From Rubrivivax sp. (GTDB lineage Bacteria > Pseudomonadota > Gammaproteobacteria > Burkholderiales > Burkholderiaceae_C), in contig JAIXWM010000122.1 of assembly GCA_027491255.1 (NCBI GenBank), positions 1-64,000 on the forward strand: a stretch of 64,000 nucleotides of DNA. Reading direction: 5' to 3'. Shown one piece after another: positions 32,666 to 42,518 of the stretch (positions within the stretch are counted from its first letter, which is position 1; every line of letters begins with the position of its first letter). The notes under the pieces are model-generated. The model did no database searches and was not told the origin of the DNA. It saw nothing but the letters and a program-made list of their open reading frames with translations. Made by a program: the position numbers and the translations under genes.

Positions 32666-33796
32666 CTACGCCAGCGCGCGCCCGATCAGGATCTTCTGCA
32701 CCTCCGACGTGCCCTCGTAGATCTGGCATACGCGCACGTCGCGGTAGATGCGCTCGACGGGGAAGTCGCTGACGTAGCCATAGCCGCCGTGCACCTGGAT
32801 GGCATCCGAGCAGACGCGCTCGGCCATCTCGCTGGCGAAGAGCTTGGCCATCGCGGCCTCCTTCAGGCAGGGGCGGCCGGCGTCCTTGAGCGCGGCGGCA
32901 TGGCGGATCATCTGCCGCGCGGCCTCGATCTGCGTGGCCATGTCGGCCAGCTTGAACTGCACCGCCTGGTGCTGGAAGATGGGCTGGCCGAAGCTCTGGC
33001 GCTCCTTGGCGTAGGCCAGCGCGGCCTCGAAGGCGGCGCGCGCCATGCCCACGGCCTGGCTCGCGATGCCGATGCGCCCGCCCTCCAGGCCTGAGAGGGC
33101 GATCTTCAGGCCCATGCCTTCCTCGCCCAGCAGGTTCTGCACCGGCACGCGGCAGTTCTCGAACAGGATCTGCGCGGTGTCGCTGGCGTGCTGGCCCATC
33201 TTGTCCTCGAGCCGCGCCACGGTGTAGCCCGGGCTCGAGGTGGGCACGAGGAAGGCGCTGATGCCCTTCTTGCCCGCCGCCTTGTCGGTGACGGCCATGA
33301 CGATGGCCACGTCGCCGTGCTTGCCGCTGGTGATGAACTGCTTGACGCCATTCAGGACGTAGTGGTCGCCGTCGCGCACCGCCGTCGTGCGCAGGCCGCC
33401 GGCCTCGGAGCCCACGTGCGGCTCGGTCAGGCAGAAGGCGCCGAGCATGTCGCCGCGGGCCAGCGGCTTCAGGAAGCGCTCCTTCTGGTCCGCGTTGCCG
33501 AAGGCCATCAGGATGCTGCACACCGGGCAGTTGTTGACGCTGACGATGGTGCTGGTGGCGCCGTCGCCGGCAGCGATCTCTTCCAGGATGACGGAGAGCG
33601 CCAGGTAGTCCAGCCCCGCGCCGTCCCACTCGGTGGGCACGGCCACGCCGTAGCAGCCGAGTTCGGCCAGACCGCGCAGCTGCGTCTTCGGGAACCGATG
33701 GCTCTTGTCCCAGGCGGCGGCGTGCGGCGTGATCTCGCGCTGCACATAGGTGCGCACGGCGTCCTGCACGGCCAGGTGGTCTTCGGGCAGCAGCAT
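32666..33796 (-). CDS. Acyl-CoA dehydrogenase
   Basis: A 376-residue FAD acyl-CoA dehydrogenase of normal length. N-terminal helices lead to [19 protein letters not shown] (FAD and substrate contact), a middle beta domain ([20 protein letters not shown]) and a C-terminal helical domain with [21 protein letters not shown]. Catalytic Glu lies in [12 protein letters not shown]. It makes the alpha-beta double bond of short or branched acyl-CoAs and passes electrons to ETF. It is last in a leftward block with a thiolase, AceK, carbonic anhydrase and isovaleryl-CoA dehydrogenase, which suggests branched-chain or fatty acyl-CoA breakdown. Confidence 0.94.
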   Translation of the reverse strand: MLLPEDHLAVQDAVRTYVQREITPHAAAWDKSHRFPKTQLRGLAELGCYGVAVPTEWDGAGLDYLALSVILEEIAAGDGATSTIVSVNNCPVCSILMAFGNADQKERFLKPLARGDMLGAFCLTEPHVGSEAGGLRTTAVRDGDHYVLNGVKQFITSGKHGDVAIVMAVTDKAAGKKGISAFLVPTSSPGYTVARLEDKMGQHASDTAQILFENCRVPVQNLLGEEGMGLKIALSGLEGGRIGIASQAVGMARAAFEAALAYAKERQSFGQPIFQHQAVQFKLADMATQIEAARQMIRHAAALKDAGRPCLKEAAMAKLFASEMAERVCSDAIQVHGGYGYVSDFPVERIYRDVRVCQIYEGTSEVQKILIGRALA

Positions 33797-33835
33797 GGGG
33801 GATCCTGTGCAGTCGGAGGGGTGAGGGTGTGCCTG

Positions 33836-34561
33836 TCAGCCCACGCCCGGGGCGCGGCTGGTCCACAGGCGCCAGGCCAGCACGCCGAAAAGCACGCCGG
33901 CGCTGCCGTGCAGCCAGCGGCCCGTGGCCGCCGGCCAGGGCAGGGCGCGCAGCCGGGTGCACAGCGCCACCACGGCCAGCAGGAAGAGCGTGCCCTGCAC
34001 CACGAACAGCGCGCCCAGCACCAGGAAGGCGGCGGTCTTGGCGCTGGCCGTGGGGGCGATGAACTGCGGCACGAAGGCCAGGAAGAACAGCGCCACCTTG
34101 GGGTTCAGCACATTGGTCAGCAGGCCGCGGTGGAACTCGGCCGCCCAGCGGGGAGCTGGCGCGATCGCGCAGGCTGCGGGCGTCGAGGCCGGGGGCGTCG
34201 AGGCCGGGGCCGCCTGCGTGCCGGCCAGGCCGCCGCCCAGCGCCGCCTGCGGCCGCCAGGCCGTGCGCAGCAGGCCGAAGGCCAGCCACAGCAGGTAGGC
34301 CACCCCGGCCGTCTTGAGGACGTCGAACACGGCAGCCGACACGGCCAGCAGCGCCGCCAGCCCGCCCGCGGCGGCCAGCGCGTGCACGGCGCAACCGGCG
34401 CCGATGCCCAGGGCCGCCGCCGCCCCGGCCCGCGGGCCCGCCTGCAGCGTGCGCGCGATGGTCAGCAGCAGGTCTGCGCCCGGGGTGGCGTTGAGCACCA
34501 GCGTCGCGCCGATGAACAGCAGCCAGGTCTGCGCGTCGGCCAGGCCCAGGGCTTCAAGCAT
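33836..34561 (-). CDS. LysE/RhtB-family exporter
   Basis: A 241-residue inner-membrane protein with about six spans. The start LLFIGATLVLNATPGADLLLTI is the LysE/RhtB hallmark (xxPGP/A-type). RGLLTNVLNPKVALFFLAFVPQF is the second conserved section. These proteins export amino acids or homoserine lactones. The loop between spans 3 and 4 is stretched by an Ala/Pro/Thr-rich segment encoded partly by a 15-base tandem repeat. It lies between the thiolase and acyl-CoA dehydrogenase genes. Confidence 0.88.
   Translation of the reverse strand: MLEALGLADAQTWLLFIGATLVLNATPGADLLLTIARTLQAGPRAGAAAALGIGAGCAVHALAAAGGLAALLAVSAAVFDVLKTAGVAYLLWLAFGLLRTAWRPQAALGGGLAGTQAAPASTPPASTPAACAIAPAPRWAAEFHRGLLTNVLNPKVALFFLAFVPQFIAPTASAKTAAFLVLGALFVVQGTLFLLAVVALCTRLRALPWPAATGRWLHGSAGVLFGVLAWRLWTSRAPGVG
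34181..34210. repeat. 15-base tandem duplication in the LysE-type gene
   Basis: Two nearly identical 15-base units (CGTCGAGGCCGGGGG and CGTCGAGGCCGGGGC) duplicate five codons (ASTPP/ASTPA) in the cytoplasmic loop of the exporter. Confidence 0.7.
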
Positions 34562-34723
34562 GGCGGCTTCCTGGCGGGGTGTGCCGCGCGCCGGGCAAGG
34601 GCATGGTCGGCGCGCGCGCGCTCACGGCAGGCGCGCGGCGCCACGCCGAAGGCATCGCGACGAGCCCGACCGAGGGCGTGGCCGACAACCCCGCCGCCCC
34701 CTCCGCCAACAGCCCCGCTGCCG

Positions 34724-35902
34724 TCACAGCATCTCCAGCGCCATCGCCGTGGCCTCGCCGCCGCCGATGCACAGGGCGGCCACGCCACGCTTCAGCCCGC
34801 GCCGGCGCAGGGCGCCCAGCAGCGTGACGACGATGCGCGCGCCGCTGGCGCCGATCGGGTGGCCCAGCGCGCAGGCGCCGCCGTGCACGTTGACGATCTC
34901 GTGCGGCAGGTGGTACTCGGCCATGGCGGCCATGGTCACCGCGGCGAAGGCTTCGTTCACCTCCCACAGGTCCACCTGACCGGCCTGCCAGCCGGCCTTG
35001 GACAGCGCCTTGGCGATGGCACCCGCCGGCGCGGTCGAAAACCACTCGGGCGCCTGCGCGTGCACGGCGTGGCTCACGATGCGCGCCACGGGCTGCAGCC
35101 CCAGCGCGCGCGCGGTGCTTTCGCGCACCAGTACCAGCGCCGCCGCGCCGTCGGAGATGCTCGAGGCGTTGGCTGCGGTGATCGTGCCGTCCTTCTTGAA
35201 GGCGGGCTTCAGCGACGGGATCTTGTCGAGCTTGGCCTTGAAGGGCTGCTCGTCACGGGCGACGACGACATCGCCCGCCTTGCCCGGCAGGGTGACGGGA
35301 GCGATCTCCCAGTCGAAGCTGCCGTCCTCGTTGGCCGCCTTGGCGCGCGTGGTGGAGGCGATGGCGTAGGCGTCCTGGGCCTCACGCGTGAATGCGTACT
35401 TGGCGACGCATTGTTCGGCGAACACGCCCATGGCCTTGCCGCGTTCGTAGGCGTCCTCCAGGCCGTCCATGGCCATGTGGTCGAACATGGTGGCCGCGCC
35501 GTAGCGCACGCCCTTGCGCGCGAACATCAGGTGCGGCGCGTTGGTCATGCTCTCCATGCCACCGGCCACCACGGCCTGCGCGCTGCCGGCGGCCAGCATG
35601 TCGTGCGCGAACATCATCGCGCGCATGCCCGAGCCGCACATCTTGCTCAGCGTCACGGCGCCGGTGGCGTCGGGCAGGCCGGCGCGGCGCATGGCCTGCC
35701 GCGCCGGGGCCTGGCCCTGGCCGGCCATCAGGCAGTTGCCCATCAGCACCTCGTCGATGCGGTCGGCGGGCACGCCCGAGCGCTCGACAGCTGCACGGAT
35801 GGCCACGCCGCCGAGTTCCCAGGCGGCCAGGGCGGCGAAGTCGCCGAGCAGGCCGCCGATGGGGGTGCGGACGGCGGAGACGATGACGACAGGGTCTTGC
35901 AT
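34724..35902 (-). CDS. Acetyl-CoA acetyltransferase (thiolase)
   Basis: A 392-residue thiolase. Nucleophile Cys in LSKMCGSGMRAMM (about residue 89), His in VNVHGGACALGHPIGASG (two His of the GHP/NVHGG motif) and the C-terminal Cys in AALCIGGGEATAM. It condenses or cleaves acetoacetyl-CoA and shorter 3-ketoacyl-CoAs. The biosynthetic thiolase length suggests acetyl-CoA acetyltransferase rather than FadA. In the same direction as aceK, can and ivd and probably part of the same acyl-CoA degradation operon. Confidence 0.94.
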   Translation of the reverse strand: MQDPVVIVSAVRTPIGGLLGDFAALAAWELGGVAIRAAVERSGVPADRIDEVLMGNCLMAGQGQAPARQAMRRAGLPDATGAVTLSKMCGSGMRAMMFAHDMLAAGSAQAVVAGGMESMTNAPHLMFARKGVRYGAATMFDHMAMDGLEDAYERGKAMGVFAEQCVAKYAFTREAQDAYAIASTTRAKAANEDGSFDWEIAPVTLPGKAGDVVVARDEQPFKAKLDKIPSLKPAFKKDGTITAANASSISDGAAALVLVRESTARALGLQPVARIVSHAVHAQAPEWFSTAPAGAIAKALSKAGWQAGQVDLWEVNEAFAAVTMAAMAEYHLPHEIVNVHGGACALGHPIGASGARIVVTLLGALRRRGLKRGVAALCIGGGEATAMALEML

Positions 35903-35941
35903 GGAGGCCTCCGGTGTCTTGGGTGGAGCCGGGCCGGGTGT

Positions 35942-37735
35942 TCAGGCCGGCGTGTCGGCAGGACGGTGGTGTGCAAAGCGGCGCGAGGGGTCGTAGGGGA
36001 AGACGTCATGCACGTGGCCGGCGCGGATGCGCTGCTGGTGGCCTTGCCAGAAGGCCGCGTCCAGCAGGTCGGCGTGGTGGCGCATGAAGACCTCGCGCAC
36101 CGCGTGGTTGCCGAGCAGGAAGGGGCCGAAGGTCTCGGGGAAGACGTCCTTCGGGCCCACCGAATACCAGATCTCGCCCGACATCTCGTCGTCCTCGTCG
36201 CGCGGCGCGGGCACGCGGCGGAAGTTGCAGTCGGTGATGTACTCGATCTCGTCGTAGTCGTAGAAGACGACCTTGCCGTGGCGCGTGACGCCGAAGTTCT
36301 TCCACAGCATGTCGCCGGGGAAGATGTTGGCGGCCACGAGGTCCTTGATGGCGTTGCCGTACTCCACGACCGCGCGCTCGATCTGCTCGCGCTGGCCGGC
36401 GGCCGAGGCGTCCTGCAGATGGATGTTGAGCGGGATCATGCGCCGCTCGATGTACAGGTGGCGGATCAGCAGCATGTCGCCGTCCTCCTCGACCAGGCTC
36501 GGGCAGAAGTGGCGCAGTTCAGCGATGAGTTCCTCGTCGAAGCGGTGGCGCGGGAAGGCGACGTTGCTGTACTCCAGTGTGTCGGCCATGCGGCCGACGC
36601 GGTCGTGCTGCTTGACCAGCAGGTACTTCGACTGGATCTGCTCGCGCGTGGTGTCCTTCTGCGGCGGGTAGAAGTCCTTGATGACCTTGAAGACGTAGGG
36701 AAACGACGGCAGGTCGAAGACCAGCATCACCATGCCCTTGATGCCCGGGGCGATGCGAAAGCGGTCGCTCGAGTGGCGCAGGTGGGCGAGGAAGTCGCGG
36801 TAGAACAGGTTCTTGCCGTGCTTCTGCAGCCCGAGGGCGCTGTACAGCTCGTTGCGCGGCTTGCGCGGCATCAGGCTGCGCAGGAATTGCACGTAGGCGC
36901 TGGGCACCTCCATGTCGACCATGAAGTAGGCGCGCGCGAAGCTGAAGACGATCAGCAGGTCGTCTTCGCGAAACAGCGCCGCGTCGATCACGAGCCGGCC
37001 CGATTCCGCGTGCAGCACCGGCAGGCACATCGGGATCTCGGTGTAGCCGTTGATCACCTTGGCGACGATGTAGGCGCCCTTGTTGCGGAAGAACAGCGAG
37101 CTCAGCACCTGGATCTGGAAGTTCGCACGCAGCAGCCATTTCCCGATGGGCAACTGCAGGTGCGCCTGCAGCGCCTCGATCACGGCGTCGACGTCGCGCG
37201 GCAGGTCCTCGAACTCGCGTTCGAGCTGGAAGTTGTCGACGATGCGAATGAGCGTCTCGCGCAGGTTCTCGCGCGTGGGGTAGTAGACGCGATAGGTCGG
37301 AATCGCCCCGGGCGCGTCGTTCTCGATGTATTCGGTGCTGACCGCCGGACGCACGAAGATGAACTCGTTGCGGAAATAGCTGCGCGTCAGCAGCTTGGCC
37401 GTGACCGAGTTGAAGAAGGTCTCGGCGAGCTCGGGTTGGTGGTGGTCGGTCAGCAGGCCGATGTAGTGCAGCTTGGCCTGCTGCCAGGTGTCCTGCGACA
37501 AGGTGTCGACGGCAAACTCGGTGCGCAGGCGTGCCACGGCTTCGTTCACACGCTTGTCGTAGTACTCGATGCGCTCGCGCTGGGCGCGCTGCTGGCCGTG
37601 CCAGTCGCCCTGCGCGAAGCGCTGCTTGGCCGCAGCGCTGACGGCGCGGAACAGGCGGTAGTGGCGGTCGAAGCCCTCGAGCATCGCCTGCGCGATGTCG
37701 AAGGCGCGGTGGTCCGTGAGTGCTTGCGGGAACAT
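35942..37735 (-). CDS. aceK: Isocitrate dehydrogenase kinase/phosphatase
   Basis: A 597-residue bifunctional enzyme that phosphorylates and dephosphorylates isocitrate dehydrogenase, steering carbon into the glyoxylate shunt. Family wording is clear throughout: ATP-binding section [39 protein letters not shown] and the later [15 protein letters not shown] with the acidic metal site. Length is normal. In enteric bacteria aceK follows aceBA, but here it sits between a thiolase and a carbonic anhydrase, as in other Burkholderiales. Placement with acyl-CoA catabolism fits growth on acetyl-CoA-yielding substrates. Confidence 0.97.
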   Translation of the reverse strand: MFPQALTDHRAFDIAQAMLEGFDRHYRLFRAVSAAAKQRFAQGDWHGQQRAQRERIEYYDKRVNEAVARLRTEFAVDTLSQDTWQQAKLHYIGLLTDHHQPELAETFFNSVTAKLLTRSYFRNEFIFVRPAVSTEYIENDAPGAIPTYRVYYPTRENLRETLIRIVDNFQLEREFEDLPRDVDAVIEALQAHLQLPIGKWLLRANFQIQVLSSLFFRNKGAYIVAKVINGYTEIPMCLPVLHAESGRLVIDAALFREDDLLIVFSFARAYFMVDMEVPSAYVQFLRSLMPRKPRNELYSALGLQKHGKNLFYRDFLAHLRHSSDRFRIAPGIKGMVMLVFDLPSFPYVFKVIKDFYPPQKDTTREQIQSKYLLVKQHDRVGRMADTLEYSNVAFPRHRFDEELIAELRHFCPSLVEEDGDMLLIRHLYIERRMIPLNIHLQDASAAGQREQIERAVVEYGNAIKDLVAANIFPGDMLWKNFGVTRHGKVVFYDYDEIEYITDCNFRRVPAPRDEDDEMSGEIWYSVGPKDVFPETFGPFLLGNHAVREVFMRHHADLLDAAFWQGHQQRIRAGHVHDVFPYDPSRRFAHHRPADTPA

Positions 37736-37751
37736 CGGCCAGCGGGCGTTT

Positions 37752-38441
37752 TCAGTCGTCGTCGTCGGGGAGCGTCAGCGCTTCGGTGCCGGTGGCCGTG
37801 GCGACGCGCCGATAGCGCTTGATCGCCGCCGAAAAGGTCTCCACCACGGTCTCGGTCCGGTCCATCGTCACCTGCAGGTCCTTCAGCAGGCCGTCGCGCA
37901 AGCCGTAGACCCAGCCGTGGACGGCCACGGGCTGCCCGCGCGCCCAGGCGTCCTGGATCACGGTCGACAGCGCCACGTTGCCCACCTGCTCGATCACGTT
38001 CATCTCGCACAGGATGTCCTCCTGCTGCTCCGGCGGCAGGTGGTCCAGGCGCTTGCGGTGGCGCAGGCGCACGTCGTGCACGTGGCGCAGCCAGTTGTCG
38101 GCCAGACCCACGCGCAGGCCGCGCATGGCCGCGCGCACGCCGGCGCAGCCGTAGTGCCCGACGACGAAGATGTGCTCGACCTTCAGGTGCTCGACAGCGA
38201 ACTGCACCGTCGACAGCGCGTTCAGGTCGGAGTGGACGACGACGTTGGCGACGTTGCGGTGCACGAAGACCTCGCCCGGGTCCAGGCCGACGATCTCGTT
38301 GGCCGGCACCCGGCTGTCGGCGCAGCCGATCCACATGTAGCGCGGGGTCTGCTGCTGCGCCAGGCGGGTGAAGAAGCCCGGGTCGCGGGCCTTCGTCGCG
38401 CGGGCCCAGGCCTGGTTGTTGCCGAGAAGGCGGTGTGGCAT
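37752..38441 (-). CDS. can: Beta-class carbonic anhydrase
   Basis: A 229-residue beta carbonic anhydrase that interconverts CO2 and bicarbonate. Zinc ligands are visible as Cys-x-Asp-x-Arg in [12 protein letters not shown] and His-x2-Cys in [12 protein letters not shown]. It lies 16 bases before aceK and just after isovaleryl-CoA dehydrogenase. A bicarbonate supply suits leucine degradation, where methylcrotonyl-CoA carboxylase consumes it, though that carboxylase is not encoded here. Confidence 0.95.
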   Translation of the reverse strand: MPHRLLGNNQAWARATKARDPGFFTRLAQQQTPRYMWIGCADSRVPANEIVGLDPGEVFVHRNVANVVVHSDLNALSTVQFAVEHLKVEHIFVVGHYGCAGVRAAMRGLRVGLADNWLRHVHDVRLRHRKRLDHLPPEQQEDILCEMNVIEQVGNVALSTVIQDAWARGQPVAVHGWVYGLRDGLLKDLQVTMDRTETVVETFSAAIKRYRRVATATGTEALTLPDDDD

Positions 38442-38462
38442 GGCCGGTGTCGTCCGCAGCGT

Positions 38463-39641
38463 TCAGAGGGTCTCGGCGAACAGCTCGCGCCCGATGAGCA
38501 TGCGCCGGATCTCGCTCGTGCCGGCGCCGATCTCGTACAGCTTCGCGTCGCGCCACAGGCGGCCCAGCGGGTAGTCGTTGATGTAGCCGTTGCCACCGAA
38601 GATCTGGATGCCTTCGCCGGCCATCCAGGTGGCCTTTTCCGCGCACCACAGGATGACGCTCGCGCAATCCTTGCGCACCCGGCGCACATGCCCGCTGCCC
38701 AGGGCGTCGAGGTTCTTGCCCACCGTGTAGCAGAAGCTGCGCGCGGCCTGCAGCACGGTGTACATGTCGGCGACCTTGCCCTGGATGAGCTGGAACTCGC
38801 CGATGCTCTGGCCGAACTGGCGGCGCTCGTGGATGTAGGGCACGACGTTGTCCATCACCGCCTGCATGATGCCCACGGGCCCGGCGGCGAGCACGGCGCG
38901 CTCGTAGTCCAGTCCGCTCATCAGCACCTTGGCCCCGCCATTGACGGCGCCCAGCACGTTGTCGGCCGGCACCTCGACGTCGCGGAACACCAGCTCGCCG
39001 GTGTGCGAGCCGCGCATGCCCAGCTTGTCGAGCTTCTGCGCGACGCTGAAGCCCTTCATGCCCTTCTCGATCAGGAAGGCGGTCACGCCCCGCGCCCCGA
39101 GCTCGGGCTCGGTCTTGGCGTAGACCACCAGGGTGTCGGCGTCCGGGCCGTTGGTGATCCACATCTTGCTGCCGTTGAGCAGGTAGCTGCCGCCCTTGTC
39201 CAGCGCGCGCAGCTTCATGCCCATCACGTCGGAGCCGGCGCCGGGCTCGCTCATCGCGAGTGCCCCCACGTGCTCGCCGCTGATCAGCCCCGGCAGGTAC
39301 TTGCGCTTCTGCGCCTGCGTGCCGTTGCGGCGGATCTGGTTCACGCACAGGTTGCTGTGCGCCCCGTAGCTGAGCGCCACGCTGGCGCTGGCGCGGCTGA
39401 TCTCCTCCATCGCGATCATGTGCGCGAGGTAGCCCATGCCGGCGCCGCCCTCGTCCTCGGGCACGGTGATGCCGAGCACGCCAAGCTCGCCCATCTTGCG
39501 CCACAGGTCCATCGGGAACTGGTCGCTGCGGTCGATCTCGGCGGCCCGCGGCGCGATCTCTGCCTGGGCAAAGTCGCGCACCGCGTCGCGCAGGGCGTCG
39601 ATGTCTGCGCCGAGCTGGAAGTCGAGTCCGGGAAGGTTCAT
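38463..39641 (-). CDS. ivd: Isovaleryl-CoA dehydrogenase
   Basis: A 392-residue acyl-CoA dehydrogenase matching isovaleryl-CoA dehydrogenase (LiuA). Landmarks are [49 protein letters not shown], and the C-terminal [40 protein letters not shown]. This second segment and the GAHSNL wording are specific for the IVD branch. It converts isovaleryl-CoA to 3-methylcrotonyl-CoA in leucine breakdown. Its ATG overlaps the stop of the LiuR-like regulator. Other liu genes (carboxylase, hydratase) are missing from this locus. Confidence 0.93.
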   Translation of the reverse strand: MNLPGLDFQLGADIDALRDAVRDFAQAEIAPRAAEIDRSDQFPMDLWRKMGELGVLGITVPEDEGGAGMGYLAHMIAMEEISRASASVALSYGAHSNLCVNQIRRNGTQAQKRKYLPGLISGEHVGALAMSEPGAGSDVMGMKLRALDKGGSYLLNGSKMWITNGPDADTLVVYAKTEPELGARGVTAFLIEKGMKGFSVAQKLDKLGMRGSHTGELVFRDVEVPADNVLGAVNGGAKVLMSGLDYERAVLAAGPVGIMQAVMDNVVPYIHERRQFGQSIGEFQLIQGKVADMYTVLQAARSFCYTVGKNLDALGSGHVRRVRKDCASVILWCAEKATWMAGEGIQIFGGNGYINDYPLGRLWRDAKLYEIGAGTSEIRRMLIGRELFAETL

Positions 39642-40126
39642 GCGGTGTTCTCCGTCGCGGTTGCGGCTGCGGTGGGGGCCTTGCGGCGGGGGCGGGTCCT
39701 GCCTCGGGCCTGGCTGAGGAGTTGCCTGCAGCGGGTTTCGTGCTGCCCGATCTCGGCCAGCGTCACCTCGAGGTCTTCGCGCTGCTGCTCCAGCAGCCGC
39801 CGGTGCTCGGCCAGCACGGCGAGGAAGGCCTGCAGTTGCGACACCGTGTCCGCAGGCGATTCGTACATGTCCACCAGCCCGCGGATCTCCAACAGGCTCA
39901 GCCCGAGACGCTTGCCGCGCAGTGTGAGCTTCAGGCGCGTGCGGTCGCGCTGCGTATACACACGGTTGCGCCCGGCGCGCGTGGGCTGCAGCAGTCCCAT
40001 CGCTTCATAGAAGCGGATCGCCCGCGGCGTGATGTCGAATTCCTGCGCGAGCTCGGTGATCGTCAAGGAGGCTGGCCGTTCGGGGCGCGGCGCGCGCGAA
40101 GGCGGTGGGAGGGCGTGGGCTGACAT
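39638..40126 (-). CDS. liuR: MerR-family regulator, LiuR-like
   Basis: A 162-residue MerR-family protein. The DNA-binding domain [36 protein letters not shown] lies at about 22-57, followed by a long coiled-coil dimer helix with [24 protein letters not shown]. No metal-binding cysteines are visible beyond one, so it is an organic-effector type. LiuR regulators of this family control branched-chain amino acid and acyl-CoA degradation in Proteobacteria and are usually placed next to ivd, as here (four-base overlap). The palindrome at 40135-40154 directly upstream is the obvious autoregulatory site. Confidence 0.88.
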   Translation of the reverse strand: MSAHALPPPSRAPRPERPASLTITELAQEFDITPRAIRFYEAMGLLQPTRAGRNRVYTQRDRTRLKLTLRGKRLGLSLLEIRGLVDMYESPADTVSQLQAFLAVLAEHRRLLEQQREDLEVTLAEIGQHETRCRQLLSQARGRTRPRRKAPTAAATATENTA

Positions 40127-40134
40127 CGTTAGAC

Positions 40135-40154
40135 TGACGTTGACGTCAACGTCA
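40135..40154. promoter_or_regulatory. LiuR-type operator at the liuR/MBL divergent promoter
   Basis: TGACGTTGACGTCAACGTCA is a perfect 20-base palindrome in the 45-base gap between liuR and the divergent metallo-hydrolase gene. The 16-base core 40140-40155 (TTGACGTCAACGTCAA) differs at one position from the palindrome before icmF at 54698-54713. The position between both start codons suits joint control of both directions. Confidence 0.75.
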
Positions 40155-40171
40155 ATGTAACGCGATCGGAC

Positions 40172-41245
40172 ATGAACCCACGCTCAGACAGCGCGCTGCG
40201 CTATCCCCTGGACGACGCGCTGCCGCCGGCGGGAGGCAGCCTGGAGGTCGCGCCTGGTGTGCGCTGGCTGCGCATGCCGCTGCCTTTCGTGCTCGACCAC
40301 ATCAACCTGTGGCTGCTGCGCGACGAGATCGACGGACACCTCGGCTGGACCCTGGTCGACTGCGGCGTCGACACCCCGCCCACGCGGGCCGTCTGGGAGC
40401 AGGTGTTCGCGCAGGAACTCCAGGGCCTGCCGGTGCTGCGCGTCGTCGTCACGCACATGCATCCGGACCACATCGGCCTCGCGCATTGGCTGACCGCCCG
40501 CTGGAGCGAGCCCGGGCGCGAATGCCGCCTGTGGATCAGCGCCGCCGACTGGAACGCGGCCTGCAACGCCAGCCGCGGCAGCACCGGCCCGGCAGGCGAG
40601 GAGGCCGCGGCGTTCTACGCGCTGCACGGGCTGGACGACCCTGCCGTGCTCCAGCGGGTGCGCAGCCACCGCAGCGACTACATGACCCTGGTGCCCGAGG
40701 TCCCGCCCCGCCACCGCCGTCTCATGGACGGGCAGTTGCTGCGCATCGGCGGGCACGACTGGACGTGCCTCGCAGGCTACGGCCACTCCCCCGAGCACAT
40801 CGCGCTGCACTGCCCGGCGCTGGACGTGCTGATCGCCGGCGACATGGTTCTGCCGCGGATCTCGACCAACATCAGCGTGTTCGGGCATGAGCCCGAGGGC
40901 GACCCGCTGACCTTGTACCTGGAGTCGTTGGCGCGCCTGCGCGCCTTGCCTGCCCACACCTTGGTGCTGCCCTCGCATGGCAAGCCCTTCACCGGTCTGC
41001 ACGAGCGCATTGCCCAATTGGAGACCCACCACGCGCAACGCCTGGCCGAGGTGGCCCGGTCCTGTGCCCAGGAGCCCCGCTCGGCCTTGGACCTGCTGCC
41101 GGCGATGTTCCGGCGCCCGCTGGATGCCACGCAGATTCCCTTCGCCCTTGGCGAGGCCGTGGCGCATCTGCACCGGCTGTGGGCGCAAGGACTGCTGAAG
41201 CCGCTGCGCGGCGCGGACGGCGTGCGGCGCTGGGTCGCCTGCTGA
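40172..41245 (+). CDS. Metallo-beta-lactamase-fold hydrolase
   Basis: A 357-residue MBL-fold protein. The binuclear metal motif HMHPDHIGLA (HxHxDH) is at about residue 98, the second-site His is in GYGHSPEHI, a bridging Asp is in IAGDMVLPRI and the final His is in LPSHGKPF. A C-terminal helical domain as in Lactb2/glyoxalase-II-like hydrolases follows. The substrate could be a thioester or lactone, which would fit control by the shared LiuR-type operator. It is divergent from liuR and starts 18 bases after the palindrome. Confidence 0.88.
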   Translation: MNPRSDSALRYPLDDALPPAGGSLEVAPGVRWLRMPLPFVLDHINLWLLRDEIDGHLGWTLVDCGVDTPPTRAVWEQVFAQELQGLPVLRVVVTHMHPDHIGLAHWLTARWSEPGRECRLWISAADWNAACNASRGSTGPAGEEAAAFYALHGLDDPAVLQRVRSHRSDYMTLVPEVPPRHRRLMDGQLLRIGGHDWTCLAGYGHSPEHIALHCPALDVLIAGDMVLPRISTNISVFGHEPEGDPLTLYLESLARLRALPAHTLVLPSHGKPFTGLHERIAQLETHHAQRLAEVARSCAQEPRSALDLLPAMFRRPLDATQIPFALGEAVAHLHRLWAQGLLKPLRGADGVRRWVAC

Positions 41246-41496
41246 TCCCGCCAGTCACCCGAGATTCGGCAGCGGGGCCCGCCCGGGCGGGCTGTCGTCG
41301 GCCGCGATGGCAAGGCGCGAACCGCAGCCATGGCCTGTGCCATGGCGAGGATACGCAACGCCGCCAGCGTGGTCGAGGGCAGCTCGATCGGGTGTGCAGC
41401 GCTTTCACCCTGCTGCTGAAGCCGGTCGTGGCCGGAATCTTCCGACCCGGCAAGCACTTGCTCGCGGAAGAAAGCGGTCAACTGCCGAATCCAGGG
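41246..41496. other. Gap without supported gene
   Basis: 251 bases between the convergent MBL-fold and YgjP-like genes. A reverse frame (ELPSTTLAALRILAMAQAMAAV) is open here but runs into the antisense of the MBL gene and has no known counterpart. I annotate nothing. Confidence 0.5.
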
Positions 41497-42504
41497 TCAC
41501 TCCAGCACGGGCAGCACCTCGTCGCGCAGCCGGCCGCGCGCGGCTTCCACGTCGGGCACGACGGAGCGTACGACGCTCCAGAAGGCCTCGGAGTGGTTCA
41601 TCTCGCGCAGGTGCGCGAGCTCATGCGCGACGACATAGTCGATCACCGGCAGCCCGAAGTGCACGAGGCGCCAGTTCAGCCGTATCGAGCCGTCGGCGCT
41701 GGCGCTGCCCCAGCGCGTGGAGGCCGAGCTCAGCGACAGGCGGCGCATGCGCACGCCCAGCCGGGGGGCGTAGATCGCGCAGCGTTCCTCGAAGATGCGC
41801 CGGGCCTGGCGCTGCAGCCAGCCCTGCACGGCGTCGCGCAGCCGAGCCGGTTCCGCCTCGTGGGGCAGGCCCACGTGGAGCGTCAGGCGCGGAACACCGG
41901 GCAGGGTGTCCTCGGCGCTGCGCAGCACGGCGCCGGCGCTGCGCGGATCGACGACGACGATCACGGTCTCGCCCAGAAAGGGAAGGGTCGTGCCGTCGCG
42001 CCACTCGATGCGTGCCCGCTCCAGGCGGCGCGCGCGCTCGCGCTGCTCCTGGAGCTTGCGCAGGATCCAGCGCCCCTTGGCCCGCAGCGCGGTGTCGATG
42101 TCGGTCACGCCCACCCAGCGCGGCGCGCTCACGCTCAGGCCGTCCGGGCCGACGACGAAGCCGATGCTGCGCCGGCGCGCACGCCGCAGTTCGAAGGCCA
42201 CGGCATGCCCCTCGAGCAGGACCTCGCGACTGGCGCGTGGGTGCTCGAAGCGCACCGCCGCGGCGGCGACGGCGGTGCGCGCCGGGGCGCATGCCGGCTG
42301 CGGCGGGTGGTGGTCGGCTGTACCGGGCCTGGGCGGGGCGGAGCTGCCCAGGCGCCGGTCGGCGGGCGGGCCATCGAACGCGGCTCCAACCGGCGCCGCC
42401 CGGTTCGCCCAGACGTCAGCGTGGGGGTCGTCGAACAAGGAAAGCTGCGTGGCTGCGCTTTCGCGCGGCTCCTGCGCGGCTGGAGGCCACCGGCTCGCGC
42501 CCAT
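41497..42504 (-). CDS. YgjP-like M48-type metallopeptidase domain protein (DUF45)
   Basis: A 335-residue protein whose C-terminal half matches the YgjP/DUF45 family: a beta-rich section, the segment RLSLSSASTRWGSASADGSIRLNWRL, then the zinc motif HELAH in DYVVAHELAHLREMNHS. The N-terminal ~90 residues are low-complexity and poorly conserved, so the exact start (ATG at 42504) is uncertain. Function in bacteria is not settled; a zinc-dependent protease is expected. It lies 14 bases after plsC. Confidence 0.85.
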   Translation of the reverse strand: MGASRWPPAAQEPRESAATQLSLFDDPHADVWANRAAPVGAAFDGPPADRRLGSSAPPRPGTADHHPPQPACAPARTAVAAAAVRFEHPRASREVLLEGHAVAFELRRARRRSIGFVVGPDGLSVSAPRWVGVTDIDTALRAKGRWILRKLQEQRERARRLERARIEWRDGTTLPFLGETVIVVVDPRSAGAVLRSAEDTLPGVPRLTLHVGLPHEAEPARLRDAVQGWLQRQARRIFEERCAIYAPRLGVRMRRLSLSSASTRWGSASADGSIRLNWRLVHFGLPVIDYVVAHELAHLREMNHSEAFWSVVRSVVPDVEAARGRLRDEVLPVLE

Positions 42505-42518
42505 GGACCGCGAACGTC

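Noticed and set aside
33188-37822. A 1544-codon open frame on the plus strand
   Set aside because: It is antisense to acyl-CoA dehydrogenase, LysE, thiolase and aceK, is Arg/Gly/Ala/His-rich and shows no domain. Such frames arise from the third-position GC bias.
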